NCBI GenBank assembly: GCA_035538335.1
Contig: DATLKN010000025.1
Location: 1 to 64,000 of the forward strand
From: AP-15 sp035538335
GTDB lineage: Bacteria; Pseudomonadota; Alphaproteobacteria; ATCC43930; CGMCC-115725
Length of the DNA: 64,000 nucleotides
Direction: 5' to 3'
Made by a program: the position numbers and the translations under genes. Of this stretch, positions 16,751-24,671 are shown piece by piece (the stretch's first letter is position 1; each line of letters opens with the position of its first letter). Below the pieces are notes generated by a model. The model saw only the letters and a list, made by a program, of their open reading frames with translations. It searched no databases and was not told the DNA's origin.

Positions 16751-17785
16751 TCAGGCGCCGAGTTCGCGCCGCACGATTTGCGTGCCCTCGGCGAGCGCCT
16801 TCAGCTTCGCAAAGGCGACTTCGCGCGGCAGATATTTCATGCCGCAATCCGGGGCCGGCACGAGCCGCTCCGGCGGCACATGCGCGAGCGCGCGGCGGAT
16901 GCGCCCGGCCACCACTTCCGGCGTCTCGGGCTTGGGGTCGCCCATGCTGATGACGCCGAGGATCACGGTCTTGCCCGGCAGCTTTTCGAGCACCGTGGTA
17001 TCGAGATCGGGCTGCGCCGCCTCGATCGAGATCTGCTCGACGCTCGTCGCCGCCAGTTCGGGCAGGAAGGAATAGCCGCTCGGCTTGTTCTTCGCGACAT
17101 AGGCATAGCCGAAGCACAGATGCAGGGCCCGCGTTCCGGGCACGCCGTCGAGCGCCCGCTCGATCGCCGGCAGGGCGAGCCGGCGGGCCTCCTCGGGGCG
17201 CGCCTGCAGCCAGGGCTCGTCAAGCTGCACGATGTCGGCGCCCGCCGCCTTCAGCGCCTTCAGCTCCTCGTTGACGGCGGCGGCGTAATCCATGACCAAG
17301 GCCGCCTCGTCCTCGTAGAACTCGTTCTTCGCCTGGCGCGACATCGTGAAGGGGCCGGGCAGCGTGATCTTGATCGTGCGGTCGGTGTTGGCGCGCAGGA
17401 ACTTGACGTCCTCGACCTCGACCGGGCGCATGCGGCGGATCGGCCCGGTGACGCGCGGTACGGCGATGCTGCCGCCGGTGCGCCCCGGCACATTCGCCGG
17501 ATTGTCGAGGTCGATCCCCGACAGCGCCGTCGCGAAGCGGTTCGAATAGCTCTCGCGGCGCACTTCGCCGTCGGTGATGATGTCGATCCCGGCGCGTTCC
17601 ATGTCGCGGATCGCGAGCACCGTCGCGTCGTCCTGCGCCCCTTTCAGATAGGGCTGCGGCACGCGCCACAATTCCTGCGCCCGCACCCGCATCGGCGGCA
17701 GGTGCAACAGCCGCTCGCGGTCGATCAGCCAATCCGGCTGCGGGTAGCTGCCGACGACGGTCGTCGGCAGGAGATTGTTGCTCAT
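16751..17785 (-). CDS. Cobalamin-independent methionine synthase core (MetE C-terminal-like)
   Basis: 344 aa, covering only the zinc-containing C-terminal catalytic half of MetE (about 750 aa normally). Zinc ligands expected in the family are visible: His-X-Cys in ALHLCFGYAY, the Glu of SIEAAQPDLD, and Cys in PAPDCGMKYLP. The N-terminal VVGSYPQPDWL is typical of these short forms. It transfers a methyl group to a thiol (homocysteine or a related acceptor); the donor in such core enzymes is often uncertain. The start at MSNNLLPTTVVGSYP excludes 20 upstream residues. No riboswitch is seen upstream. Confidence 0.85.
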   Translation of the reverse strand: MSNNLLPTTVVGSYPQPDWLIDRERLLHLPPMRVRAQELWRVPQPYLKGAQDDATVLAIRDMERAGIDIITDGEVRRESYSNRFATALSGIDLDNPANVPGRTGGSIAVPRVTGPIRRMRPVEVEDVKFLRANTDRTIKITLPGPFTMSRQAKNEFYEDEAALVMDYAAAVNEELKALKAAGADIVQLDEPWLQARPEEARRLALPAIERALDGVPGTRALHLCFGYAYVAKNKPSGYSFLPELAATSVEQISIEAAQPDLDTTVLEKLPGKTVILGVISMGDPKPETPEVVAGRIRRALAHVPPERLVPAPDCGMKYLPREVAFAKLKALAEGTQIVRRELGA

Positions 17786-17871
17786 GGCGCTTCTTTCTTT
17801 CAAATCAGGGGTACCATGGGCGCAATTCCCCGGAAATCGCCCCATTTACAGCATTATCGGCGCATGTGAGT

Positions 17872-17887
17872 ATGCCTCGTGAGGCAT
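17872..17887. terminator. Hairpin, possible terminator of the leftward gene at 17,915
   Basis: ATGCCTC-GT-GAGGCAT, 7-base arms with a 2-base loop, just beyond the stop of the hypothetical gene. There is no T-run, so it may act through Rho or be a repeat. Confidence 0.35.
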
Positions 17888-17914
17888 GCGCTCGCCATTT
17901 TCGCGGCCTTGAGC

Positions 17915-18820
17915 CTATCGGGCATAGCTTGCCTGAAAGCCCGGCTGCCCGAGCGTCAGATCGTTCCCACTGATCGTCTCTCCGGCGAGATTGATCGCGG
18001 CTCTCGACTTTTTGCCCAACCGATATCCCTCGGCGGTGCGGTATTGATCGTTACCAAAAAAAGAAGGGTAGCTCACAGAGGGTTTCCGGAAAAGTGCGAA
18101 ATGGCCGAACGTGGACCGATACGTAATACACACGGGTAAAAGAAAAATGCCGCTGTATTTAGCCTCTGCAATTTTGGCTTCGTCAAACGCGTTTTGGTCT
18201 CCATTAATCTCAAACGTTTTTTGTGGCCATTCATCGCCTGGAAACACGAGTTGCCCGGAATCAATCGACATTTCAGTCGAATTCTCGGGCCATGTACACG
18301 CTGCGTTCAATTCGTCTCCAATAAAAGTTCCATGTAATTTGCCACCGCCCTGATAATGCAAGACGATGGGAAGCATGTGCATCCAGAAAACGACGTGTGC
18401 TGCGGGAGTCTTTCCGTAATTTTTCAACCGGTATGCCAAGGTGATATGCCAACGCTTGCCGTGTTTCCATCCCTTCGCATCGTAGGCCAAGGGGCCCGCA
18501 ATAGAAAGATTTTCCAATCCTATCCAGGGTCGCTGATCCAAGGCGACCGAATCTTGGAACGCATTCAATTGCCCACGCATTGCATCCCATTGAAGCAACG
18601 CGGCCCCGAAAGAGCATGCTCCGATGAATGCCAATACTCCGGTAACCCAATACAGCCGGCGCGTCTCCCTTACCAACGGAGCTTCGTGCGGCTCCTCGTG
18701 ATGGGCGTCGGTGCGGCGTTGTTGTATTTGGCGGTGAAGCTGCTCTACGAGACTAATAAACCGTTTCGGCTCGATATAGCGGCTGCGGCCCTTTGGGGAG
18801 GTTTTATCGTCGTCATCCAC
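17915..18820 (-). CDS. Hypothetical membrane-anchored protein in a low-GC patch
   Basis: 301 aa from a GTG start. After a charged N-terminus (MDDDDKTSPKGRSRYIEPKR) there is one transmembrane segment at about 58-78, then a soluble domain with WHITLAYRLKNYGKTPAAHV, suggesting an immunoglobulin- or beta-sandwich-like fold. No family is recognised. The base composition is visibly lower in GC and richer in A/T runs than its neighbours, and the next genes are a DUF433/DUF5615 pair; recent acquisition is likely. No convincing ribosome site is seen, so the start is uncertain. Confidence 0.65.
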   Translation of the reverse strand: MDDDDKTSPKGRSRYIEPKRFISLVEQLHRQIQQRRTDAHHEEPHEAPLVRETRRLYWVTGVLAFIGACSFGAALLQWDAMRGQLNAFQDSVALDQRPWIGLENLSIAGPLAYDAKGWKHGKRWHITLAYRLKNYGKTPAAHVVFWMHMLPIVLHYQGGGKLHGTFIGDELNAACTWPENSTEMSIDSGQLVFPGDEWPQKTFEINGDQNAFDEAKIAEAKYSGIFLLPVCITYRSTFGHFALFRKPSVSYPSFFGNDQYRTAEGYRLGKKSRAAINLAGETISGNDLTLGQPGFQASYAR

Positions 18821-18936
18821 GGCTTATTCTATATTTCCTTGGGCGTCTTTGGGTGGCATCGCGCCCACCCTTCGTTTATCAGCGATTCGCGCCATAATAC
18901 CGCAAATCAGCCCGGTCAATCGAAGCCAGCGGCCGA

Positions 18937-19266
18937 TCATCGAACCTCGATGACGCCCTCGCCGGACTGAACCAAATTCTCTATCGTCGGGAGAAGAGGG
19001 CTCAGCCAGCGCGTCAGGGCTGCGCGGGACGAATTCCCGACCCGTATCCAGACGATCGTAGGTCCGCCACCGTCACGCAAATGCCGAGCGGCGAAATCCT
19101 CGTCCTTCGTGAAAATAACCGTCCCTTCACGCAGGGCGTACTCCCATACTTTGCTATCTTCGGCGTCTCGCAGCCCGACATCGGCAACGTGGATAGCCTC
19201 GTGCCCCGCCTCGGCGAGCGCCAGTTTGAGGCTCGGCGGCAGTTGCGCGTCGATCAGGATCTTCAC
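18937..19266 (-). CDS. DUF5615 PIN-like protein (putative toxin)
   Basis: 109 aa with the PIN-like acidic residues: Asp6 in MKILIDAQLP, the AEDSKVWEYA segment and FTKDEDFA. This family pairs with DUF433 proteins and is viewed as a possible toxin nuclease, so far without much experimental proof. Its start overlaps the DUF433 stop by four bases, which couples their translation. Confidence 0.88.
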   Translation of the reverse strand: MKILIDAQLPPSLKLALAEAGHEAIHVADVGLRDAEDSKVWEYALREGTVIFTKDEDFAARHLRDGGGPTIVWIRVGNSSRAALTRWLSPLLPTIENLVQSGEGVIEVR

Positions 19267-19484
19267 CGCTCGGGGGCGACCAGGACCGGATGATCGACTT
19301 CACCCGCGGCAAAAGCGAGAGCTGCCCTGATGTCCTCCTTCTCGATGTACGGGAAGTCGGCGAGAATCTCCGCCTCGCTCACCCCGGCGGCGAGAAGGTC
19401 GAGAATGTCCTTGACCCTAATCCGCATGCCGCGGATGCACGGGCGCCCGCCGCACTGGCCGGGATTAAAGGTGATGCGATCCAT
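19263..19484 (-). CDS. DUF433 protein (putative antitoxin)
   Basis: 73 aa: MDRITFNPGQCGGRPCIRGM and VKDILDLLAAGVSEAEILADFP are the DUF433 signature, a helix-turn-helix-like fold thought to neutralise DUF5615 partners. It is the first gene of the two-gene unit and would be made first, as expected for an antitoxin. Confidence 0.88.
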   Translation of the reverse strand: MDRITFNPGQCGGRPCIRGMRIRVKDILDLLAAGVSEAEILADFPYIEKEDIRAALAFAAGEVDHPVLVAPER

Positions 19485-19526
19485 GCCGGAATCCTACCAT
19501 TCGCGGTTCGGAGAGTAAATCCGGGC

Positions 19527-20300
19527 TCACCCGCGCGCCGCCGCCATCGGGCGAACGCTGATGCCGGCGGCTTCCAGGCGCCCGCGCACGCGGGCGGCCA
19601 TTTGCACCGCCGCCGGGGTGTCGCCGTGCACGCACACCGTGTCGATCGCCACCGGAATGCGCTTGCCCGACCGGCTGATGATGGCGCCCTCACGCACCAT
19701 AGCGGCGACCCGCTCGGCGGCCTCCTCGGCGTCGTGCAACACAGCTCCCGGCAATTTGCGGGAGACGAGGTTGCCGCTGTCGTCATAGGCGCGGTCGGCG
19801 TAGATCTCGCGGGCCATCGGCAGGCCGAGTTCGGCGGCGGCATGTTCGAGTTCGGTCCCCGCCATGACGACATAGACGAGGCTCGGGTCGAGCGCCCGGA
19901 TGGCGCGGCCGATCGCCAGCGCCGTCGGCCGGTCGATGGCGGCGAGATTGGCGAGCGTGCCGTGCGCCTTGACGTGCCGCACCTTGTGCCCGACGGCGCG
20001 CGCGACGGCCTCCAGCGCGCCGATCTGGTACACGACCATCTTCTCGATGTCCTCGGGCTTCTCGCCGGCGAGCGAGCGCCGGCCGAAGCCGAAGAGGTCG
20101 TAAAAGCTCGGATGCGCGCCGATCCCGACGCCCTTCTCCTTCGCCCGCCTGACGGTCTCGAACATGACGAGCGGGTCGCCGGCGTGAAAGCCGCAGGCGA
20201 CGTTGGCCGAGGTGACGATGTCGAGCATCTCGGCGTCGCTGCCCATCGTCCACGCGCCGAAGCTCTCGCCCATGTCGCAGTTGAGATCGATCGCGTCCAT
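19527..20300 (-). CDS. pxpA: 5-oxoprolinase subunit A (LamB/YcsF family)
   Basis: 257 aa. Together with PxpB and PxpC it cleaves 5-oxoproline (pyroglutamate) to glutamate using ATP. The start at MDAIDLNCDMGESFG is typical, with HPSFYDLFGFGRR, the metal/substrate motif near NVACGFHAGDP, and SRKLPGAVLHD. The partners PxpB and PxpC are not in this window; the gene stands alone between the DUF433 unit and a repeat-rich gap. A longer frame adds 13 residues that are not typical. Confidence 0.92.
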   Translation of the reverse strand: MDAIDLNCDMGESFGAWTMGSDAEMLDIVTSANVACGFHAGDPLVMFETVRRAKEKGVGIGAHPSFYDLFGFGRRSLAGEKPEDIEKMVVYQIGALEAVARAVGHKVRHVKAHGTLANLAAIDRPTALAIGRAIRALDPSLVYVVMAGTELEHAAAELGLPMAREIYADRAYDDSGNLVSRKLPGAVLHDAEEAAERVAAMVREGAIISRSGKRIPVAIDTVCVHGDTPAAVQMAARVRGRLEAAGISVRPMAAARG

Positions 20301-20386
20301 CGCCCGTCTCCTTCTTAGCGAGAGCATGTGGGAGGGCACCCTTTCGCGGCAAGCTGCATATATGCGGCATGCAGTTCCGCATCGAG

Positions 20387-20671
20387 ATGTCCTCGACGCC
20401 CGAACCTGCGGCCCGCCTCCATCTGCCGGGCCGCAACCTCGAACTCAGGGTCCGTCGGCTCGGCGAGCGCGAGTGGCAGGTGCTGGTGGCCGACGGCCAG
20501 GGGGCGGCGGGCGCCGTCGGGCTCGAAGCGGCCGATGCGGGCGAGGCGATCTGGCGGGTCGCGCGCGCCGCCGTGCGCGCCGTCGCGGAATTGCGCGGCG
20601 AGAGCGTCGAATACCCCGACCCGGTCCGGAATCTCCCTCTCCGCTCCCGGGGGCGGAGAGGGTTAGGGTAA
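20387..20671 (+). CDS. Possible small hypothetical protein
   Basis: A 94-aa open frame starting MSSTPEPAARLHLPGRN. The first 75 residues look protein-like, but the C-terminus runs into an extragenic palindrome (CCCTCTCCGC...GCGGAGAGGG) and there is no good ribosome site. The frame could begin at 20,369 instead. It may be a real gene whose 3' end was invaded by the repeat, or a chance frame. Confidence 0.3.
   Translation: MSSTPEPAARLHLPGRNLELRVRRLGEREWQVLVADGQGAAGAVGLEAADAGEAIWRVARAAVRAVAELRGESVEYPDPVRNLPLRSRGRRGLG
20635..20662. repeat. Extragenic palindrome CCCTCTCCGC/GCGGAGAGGG
   Basis: Ten-base arms with an 8-base loop, followed by TTAGGGTAAGGTGGGGG. It belongs to the same family as the repeats near 30.93, 51.15 and 53.96 kb (CTCCCCCGC..GCGGGGGAG then TAGGGTGGGGG). 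Confidence 0.7.
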
Positions 20672-20692
20672 GGTGGGGGCGCCGGGCCCCCT

Positions 20693-20724
20693 CCCTCTCC
20701 CCCCGAAGGGCGGAGAGGGTTTTT
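20693..20724 (+). terminator. Intrinsic-terminator-like hairpin with T-run
   Basis: CCCTCTCC and GGAGAGGG (20,712-20,719) form a GC-rich stem followed directly by TTTTT. It lies 75 bases before the LVIVD gene and would stop rightward transcription from the repeat region. Confidence 0.6.
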
Positions 20725-20799
20725 ATGTACGAGCCCGTGAAATCCGCTTAGTTTGCCCCGCCCGACGGCCCAATCAGAAACGCGAGAGGAGCGTAGAGA

Positions 20800-22017
20800 A
20801 TGCCCGAAGCGGCAATTTGGAATTTCAAGGAGCTGGCGCATCACGAGCTCGACGGTTTCGGCGGGATCGGCGAGGGCATGTCGATCCAGATCGCCAAGGA
20901 CGGGCGGCGCATCCTGTGGCTCGCGCATGAGAGTGCGCCGAAGAACTTCACCGCGATCGACGTCACCGAACCGCGCGCCCCGAAGATCGTCGCCCGCGCC
21001 GACCTGCCGCAGCGGCACATGCGTTCGAATTCGCTGGAGACTGTCGGCGACGTCATGGCGGTCGCCTATCAGACGACGCAGAAGGGCCTGCAGCCGGCCG
21101 GCTTCGAATTGTTCGACATCTCGGTGCCGGAAAACCCGCGCTCGATCTGCCTTTACGACTGCTCCGGGCCGAGCTCGCGCGGCGTGCACCAGCTGTGGTT
21201 CGCCGACGGCGAATACATCCATATGAGTTCCGGCGCCCCGGATTTCCGCCCGAGCCATCCGAAGGACGACCAGTTCTACCGCATCATCGACGTGCGGAAC
21301 CCGGCGAAGCCGCAGGAGGTCGGGCGCTGGTGGCTGCCCGGCACGCAGGAGGGCGACAGCGCGCCGCCGCCCGTGCGCCATCCGGAAGCGGCCGACACCG
21401 GCTTTCGCCCGCACAACACCAACGTCTATCCGCAGCGCCCCGACCGCGCCTATCTCGGCTATATCGACGGCGGCATGGTGATCCTCGACATCGCCGACAA
21501 GGCGCACCCGAAGATGGTGGCGCGCTGGGACTACCACCCGCCCTATCACGGCTTCACGCACACGGTCGTGCCGTTCTTCGAGCGCGGCCTCCTCGTCGTC
21601 AGCGACGAATGCGTGCGCACCGAAGGGGCCGATTGGCCGAAGCTCGTGTGGATCGTCGATGCGCGCGACGAGACGAACCCGGTGCCGATCTCGACCTGCC
21701 CCTTGCCGCCGCTTTCGGATTTCATGCGGCCGCAGGCCCGCTACGGCGCCCACAATCTCTTCGAGAATTTGCCGAAGCCGAACAGCTGGAAATCCGAAAC
21801 GATCGTGCTCGCGACCTTCTTCAACGGCGGCCTGAGGGCCTACGACACGACCAACCCCTACCAACCGAAGGAGGTCGGCTACTACGTGCCGGCGCCGCCG
21901 CGCGGCGCGCCCTCCGGGGCGGTCCAGATCAACGACGTGCTCGTCGACGAGCGCGGCGTCGTCTACACCGTCGACCGCCACGCGGGAGGGCTCTACACGC
22001 TTGAAATGGACTTCTGA
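20800..22017 (+). CDS. LVIVD-repeat beta-propeller protein
   Basis: 405 aa without signal peptide. Repeats of the form FxAIDVTEPRAPKIV, FELFDISVPENPRSI, YRIIDVRNPAKPQEV, MVILDIADKAHPKMV and LRAYDTTNPYQPKEV mark a beta-propeller of LVIVD type. Several conserved His (for example HPPYHGFTHTV) could bind metal. Function unknown. Its end overlaps the next gene, a COG0523 GTPase, by 17 bases, which suggests that the two products work together. Confidence 0.8.
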   Translation: MPEAAIWNFKELAHHELDGFGGIGEGMSIQIAKDGRRILWLAHESAPKNFTAIDVTEPRAPKIVARADLPQRHMRSNSLETVGDVMAVAYQTTQKGLQPAGFELFDISVPENPRSICLYDCSGPSSRGVHQLWFADGEYIHMSSGAPDFRPSHPKDDQFYRIIDVRNPAKPQEVGRWWLPGTQEGDSAPPPVRHPEAADTGFRPHNTNVYPQRPDRAYLGYIDGGMVILDIADKAHPKMVARWDYHPPYHGFTHTVVPFFERGLLVVSDECVRTEGADWPKLVWIVDARDETNPVPISTCPLPPLSDFMRPQARYGAHNLFENLPKPNSWKSETIVLATFFNGGLRAYDTTNPYQPKEVGYYVPAPPRGAPSGAVQINDVLVDERGVVYTVDRHAGGLYTLEMDF

Positions 22018-23053
22018 GGCGACTTCGGCGGCGCTCTTCGCGGGCGCCGACCAGCCGCTCTTCGGCCGCCGCGAGAGGCGGCCGCGGGGCGCGCGCCTGC
22101 CGGTCGTCGTCGTCACCGGCTTTTTGGGCTCCGGCAAGACGACGCTGATCCGCGCCCTTCTCGACCGGCCCGAGGGCGCCGACACCGCGCTCGTCGTCAA
22201 CGAATTCGGCGAGATCGGCATCGACCAGGCATTGCTGCGCGCGAGCAGCGACGCGACGGTCCTCATCGGCAACGGGTGCCTGTGCTGCAACGTGCGCAGC
22301 GACCTCGAGGAGACGCTCCGCGGCCTCTTCATCGACCGCGCCCGCGGCGCCGTGCCGAGCTTCGCGCGCGTCGTCATCGAGACTTCGGGGCTCGCCGACC
22401 CGGCGCCGATATTGCAGACCTTCGCCACCGACCGGGCGCTCGGCGGCGAATTTCATCTGCAGGCGATGGTCGCGGTCGTCGATGCGCTGAACGGCGCCGT
22501 CAATCTCGAACGCATGGAAGAGGCGCGCTGCCAGGTCGCGGTCGCCGATCGCATCGTGCTGTCGAAATCCGATCTCGCCCGCCGCGGCGCCGTCGAGGAT
22601 CTCGCCGCGTCGTTGCGCGCTCTCTCTGCGGCGCCGTTGCGTGAAGCCGCCCTTGGCGCCGTCGAGCCGCAATTCCTGCTCGACGACGGCATCATCGTCC
22701 GCCCGGAATTGCCGGAGGGCAGCCACCGCCACACGCACGGCATCGAGAGCTTCGCGCTTCTGTTCGAAAAGCCGATGCCGTGGCCGGCCTTCGCGCAGGC
22801 GATGGGCGTGCTGACCAATCTGCGCGGCGCCGACCTCTTGCGCGCCAAGGGCCTCGTCGCGATCGAGGGCGCCAAAGGGCCCGTCGTCGTGCATTACGTG
22901 CAGCACGTCGCGCACAACCCAGTCGAACTCTTGGAGTGGCCGGACGAGGACCGCCGCTCGCGCCTCGTCTTCGTCACCCGCGGGATTCCGCGCGAGGCGG
23001 TCGCCGCGCTCTTCGCCGCGATCGGCGGGGTTGCTGCGCCGCCCCCGCCGTGA
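22001..23053 (+). CDS. COG0523 (CobW-type) GTP-binding metallochaperone
   Basis: 350 aa. GTPase P-loop GFLGSGKTT at 40-48, and the metal-binding CLCC in GNGCLCCNV after Walker B-like regions, then a His cluster (GSHRHTHGIES) and a CobW C-terminal domain. The family moves Zn, Co or other metals into client proteins. The start is TTG at 22,001 inside the LVIVD gene, with GGGAGGG upstream; no ATG alternative is present. The N-terminal 35 residues before the P-loop are longer than usual. The overlap makes the LVIVD protein its likely client or partner (inference). Confidence 0.87.
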   Translation: MKWTSEATSAALFAGADQPLFGRRERRPRGARLPVVVVTGFLGSGKTTLIRALLDRPEGADTALVVNEFGEIGIDQALLRASSDATVLIGNGCLCCNVRSDLEETLRGLFIDRARGAVPSFARVVIETSGLADPAPILQTFATDRALGGEFHLQAMVAVVDALNGAVNLERMEEARCQVAVADRIVLSKSDLARRGAVEDLAASLRALSAAPLREAALGAVEPQFLLDDGIIVRPELPEGSHRHTHGIESFALLFEKPMPWPAFAQAMGVLTNLRGADLLRAKGLVAIEGAKGPVVVHYVQHVAHNPVELLEWPDEDRRSRLVFVTRGIPREAVAALFAAIGGVAAPPPP

Positions 23054-23063
23054 GGGTGGCACC

Positions 23064-23441
23064 CTACGAGCCGCGGGGCTCCGGCATCGCCAAACCCAGC
23101 TCCTCGGCAACGCCGCGGAGCTTTCTGTCGCTTGTCCATAACCGCGCGTCCGCGGTCAAGCGCACCGCTGCGAGCAGGTGCACATCGATATAACCGATGC
23201 CGCGCCCGAACAGCGCATGGCGCTCGATGAAATGCAAGACTTCGGCGTCGCCGGCGATCGCAGTATGAGGCAAGTCCGACAACGCGCCCAGAACAGTCTC
23301 GCGCTGTCGCATGCGGCCCAAGGCGAGTTCGCCGGTGACGAACGGGTGCACGAGCACCGCCCCGGCGTCGAGCAGCCGGGCAAGCGCTGCGTTATGCGCG
23401 CGCAGATGATCGACCCAGACGGATGTATCGACGAGGATCAC
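23064..23441 (-). CDS. vapC: VapC-type PIN-domain toxin
   Basis: 125 aa PIN nuclease. Acidic residues Asp5 (MILVDTSVWVD), Glu of VTGELALG, and Asp in YIDVHLLAA and LWTSDRKL form the Mg site. VapC toxins cut tRNA or rRNA. The start overlaps the vapB stop by four bases. Confidence 0.92.
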   Translation of the reverse strand: MILVDTSVWVDHLRAHNAALARLLDAGAVLVHPFVTGELALGRMRQRETVLGALSDLPHTAIAGDAEVLHFIERHALFGRGIGYIDVHLLAAVRLTADARLWTSDRKLRGVAEELGLAMPEPRGS

Positions 23442-23635
23442 GCCGGGTCGGGCCGCCGTCTCGGCGGCGCCTTCAGGGCGGGCTCGCTGCCGCCGAGACG
23501 CGCCAATCGTCGCGCGCTTTCGCGTTCGACGAGGGCTTTGAGCCCCTCGCGAACGAGGCTCGATTTCTCCCTGAGGCCCGTCAACGCCTGAGCCTTGGCG
23601 AGCAGTTCGTCGTCGAGCGCCAACGTCGTTCGCAC
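23438..23635 (-). CDS. vapB: VapB-type antitoxin
   Basis: 65 aa. GTG start gives MRTTLALDDELLAKAQALTG, a standard VapB N-terminus with ribbon-helix-helix DNA-binding strand RTTL; GGAG lies 6 bases before it. An earlier TTG frame adds eight residues. The C-terminus (ARRLARLGGSEP) would wrap the toxin. Likely represses its own promoter at the palindrome upstream. Confidence 0.88.
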   Translation of the reverse strand: MRTTLALDDELLAKAQALTGLREKSSLVREGLKALVERESARRLARLGGSEPALKAPPRRRPDPA

Positions 23636-23641
23636 CGCAAT

Positions 23642-23645
23642 CTCC
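23642..23645 (-). promoter_or_regulatory. Ribosome-binding site deciding the vapB GTG start
   Basis: GGAG followed by ATTGCG and GTG on the minus strand. Confidence 0.55.
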
Positions 23646-23647
23646 GT

Positions 23648-23676
23648 CTTTGCATGCAAAGTATCATCATTTGATG
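23648..23676. promoter_or_regulatory. Two palindromes, probable VapBC operator
   Basis: CTTTGCATGCAAAG (23,648-23,661) is a perfect 14-base palindrome, and CATCA-TT-TGATG (23,665-23,676) is a second dyad. They sit just upstream of vapB, as expected for the operator bound by the VapBC complex. Confidence 0.6.
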
Positions 23677-23726
23677 CCTAGTTAAATGCCGATGACGCAC
23701 GAGCCGTCGGTCGGGTAGGGGTTTGT

Positions 23727-23742
23727 CGCCCCGCTCGGGGCG
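23727..23742. repeat. Hairpin CGCCCCG-CT-CGGGGCG
   Basis: Seven-base arms with a 2-base loop, just past the aldo/keto reductase stop. A close copy is at about 3,212-3,228 near sqr. It could be a terminator or a dispersed repeat. Confidence 0.5.
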
Positions 23743-23747
23743 GCTGC

Positions 23748-24584
23748 CTACAGCCCGTCCCAGAACTCGCGCATCTGCTGCCGCTGGCGGGCGTCGGGCA
23801 GCCCGCCGCGGCCGGCGGCGAGGTTTTGCGCCATGTGGAGGGGGTCGCCCGTCGCCGGGATGACGCAGGTGACGGCCGGCTCGGCGAGGACGTATTTGAG
23901 GAAGAATTCGGCCCAGCCCGTGCAGTCGAATCCGCGCGCCCATTCCGGCAACGGCCGGCCGCGGACGCGGCCGAAGAGCCCGCCTTGCCCTACGGGCCGG
24001 TTGAGGATGACGGCAACGCCTTCGCCCGCCGCCGCCGGCAACAGCATGCGCTCGGCGGCGCGCTGCGACAGCGAATAGGCGCATTGCACGAAGTCGATGC
24101 CGCCTTCGGCGCGCAGGATGCGGGCGAGTTCCGGAAGCGCGCCGTCGGTATAATGCGTCAGGCCGATATAGCGGATTTCGCCCCGCGCTTTCATCGCGCG
24201 CAGGGTTTCGAGATGCGTTTTCCAATCGACGAGGTTGTGAATCTGTACGAGGTCGATCGTCGCGGTGCGCAGCCGCTCGGCCGAGCGGCGAATCTCGGCG
24301 ATGCCGCGCTCGCGCCCGCTCGTCCACACCTTGGTCGCGAGAAAGGTCTTCTCGCGCGCCCCGAGATCCTCGACGAGCGCGCCCGTCACCTCTTCGGCGC
24401 GGGCGTACATCGGGGAGGAGTCGATCAGCCGCCCGCCGCCCGCGACGAGGCCGCGCACGACCTCGCGCAACGGCGCCCGCGCCCTTTCCTGCGGGCCGAC
24501 ATCGAACATCGGCCAGGTGCCGAGACCGACCACCGGCAGTTCCTCGCCGGAGGACGGTATCGGCCGCGTCAGCATGTCCGACAT
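23748..24584 (-). CDS. Aldo/keto reductase
   Basis: 278 aa TIM-barrel oxidoreductase. The catalytic tetrad is seen: Asp and Tyr in RLIDSSPMYARAEEV, Lys in LATKVWTSG and His in LVQIHNLVDW. An NADPH-binding C-terminal part (CVIPATGDPLHMAQNL) is present. The start MSDMLTRPIPSSGEELP is near the usual position. Substrate unknown. The gene is flanked by a hairpin downstream and a REP-type repeat upstream. Confidence 0.88.
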   Translation of the reverse strand: MSDMLTRPIPSSGEELPVVGLGTWPMFDVGPQERARAPLREVVRGLVAGGGRLIDSSPMYARAEEVTGALVEDLGAREKTFLATKVWTSGRERGIAEIRRSAERLRTATIDLVQIHNLVDWKTHLETLRAMKARGEIRYIGLTHYTDGALPELARILRAEGGIDFVQCAYSLSQRAAERMLLPAAAGEGVAVILNRPVGQGGLFGRVRGRPLPEWARGFDCTGWAEFFLKYVLAEPAVTCVIPATGDPLHMAQNLAAGRGGLPDARQRQQMREFWDGL

Positions 24585-24592
24585 CCGGCTAT

Positions 24593-24626
24593 GTCATTGC
24601 GAGGCGCGCAGCGCTGCGGCAATCCC
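24593..24626. repeat. REP-type element (GTCATTGCGAG family)
   Basis: GTCATTGCGAGGCGCGCAGC followed by GCTGCGGCAATCC, the shape of the common alphaproteobacterial REP. Related copies are near 27.1, 28.85, 37.39 and 39.0 kb. Confidence 0.65.
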
Positions 24627-24671
24627 CTGGCTGCGACTGGCGCCTCCGACATGGCGTGTTGGGCTGGCGCC

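Noticed and set aside
16459..16950. 163-codon frame starting before the small membrane protein
   Set aside because: It runs over the MetE-core 3' end and is Arg/Ala-rich; the 87-codon frame has a better membrane-helix pattern.
17786..17914. Possible SAM or cobalamin riboswitch upstream of the MetE core
   Set aside because: No conserved riboswitch helices are visible, and the hairpin there fits the end of the neighbouring gene better.
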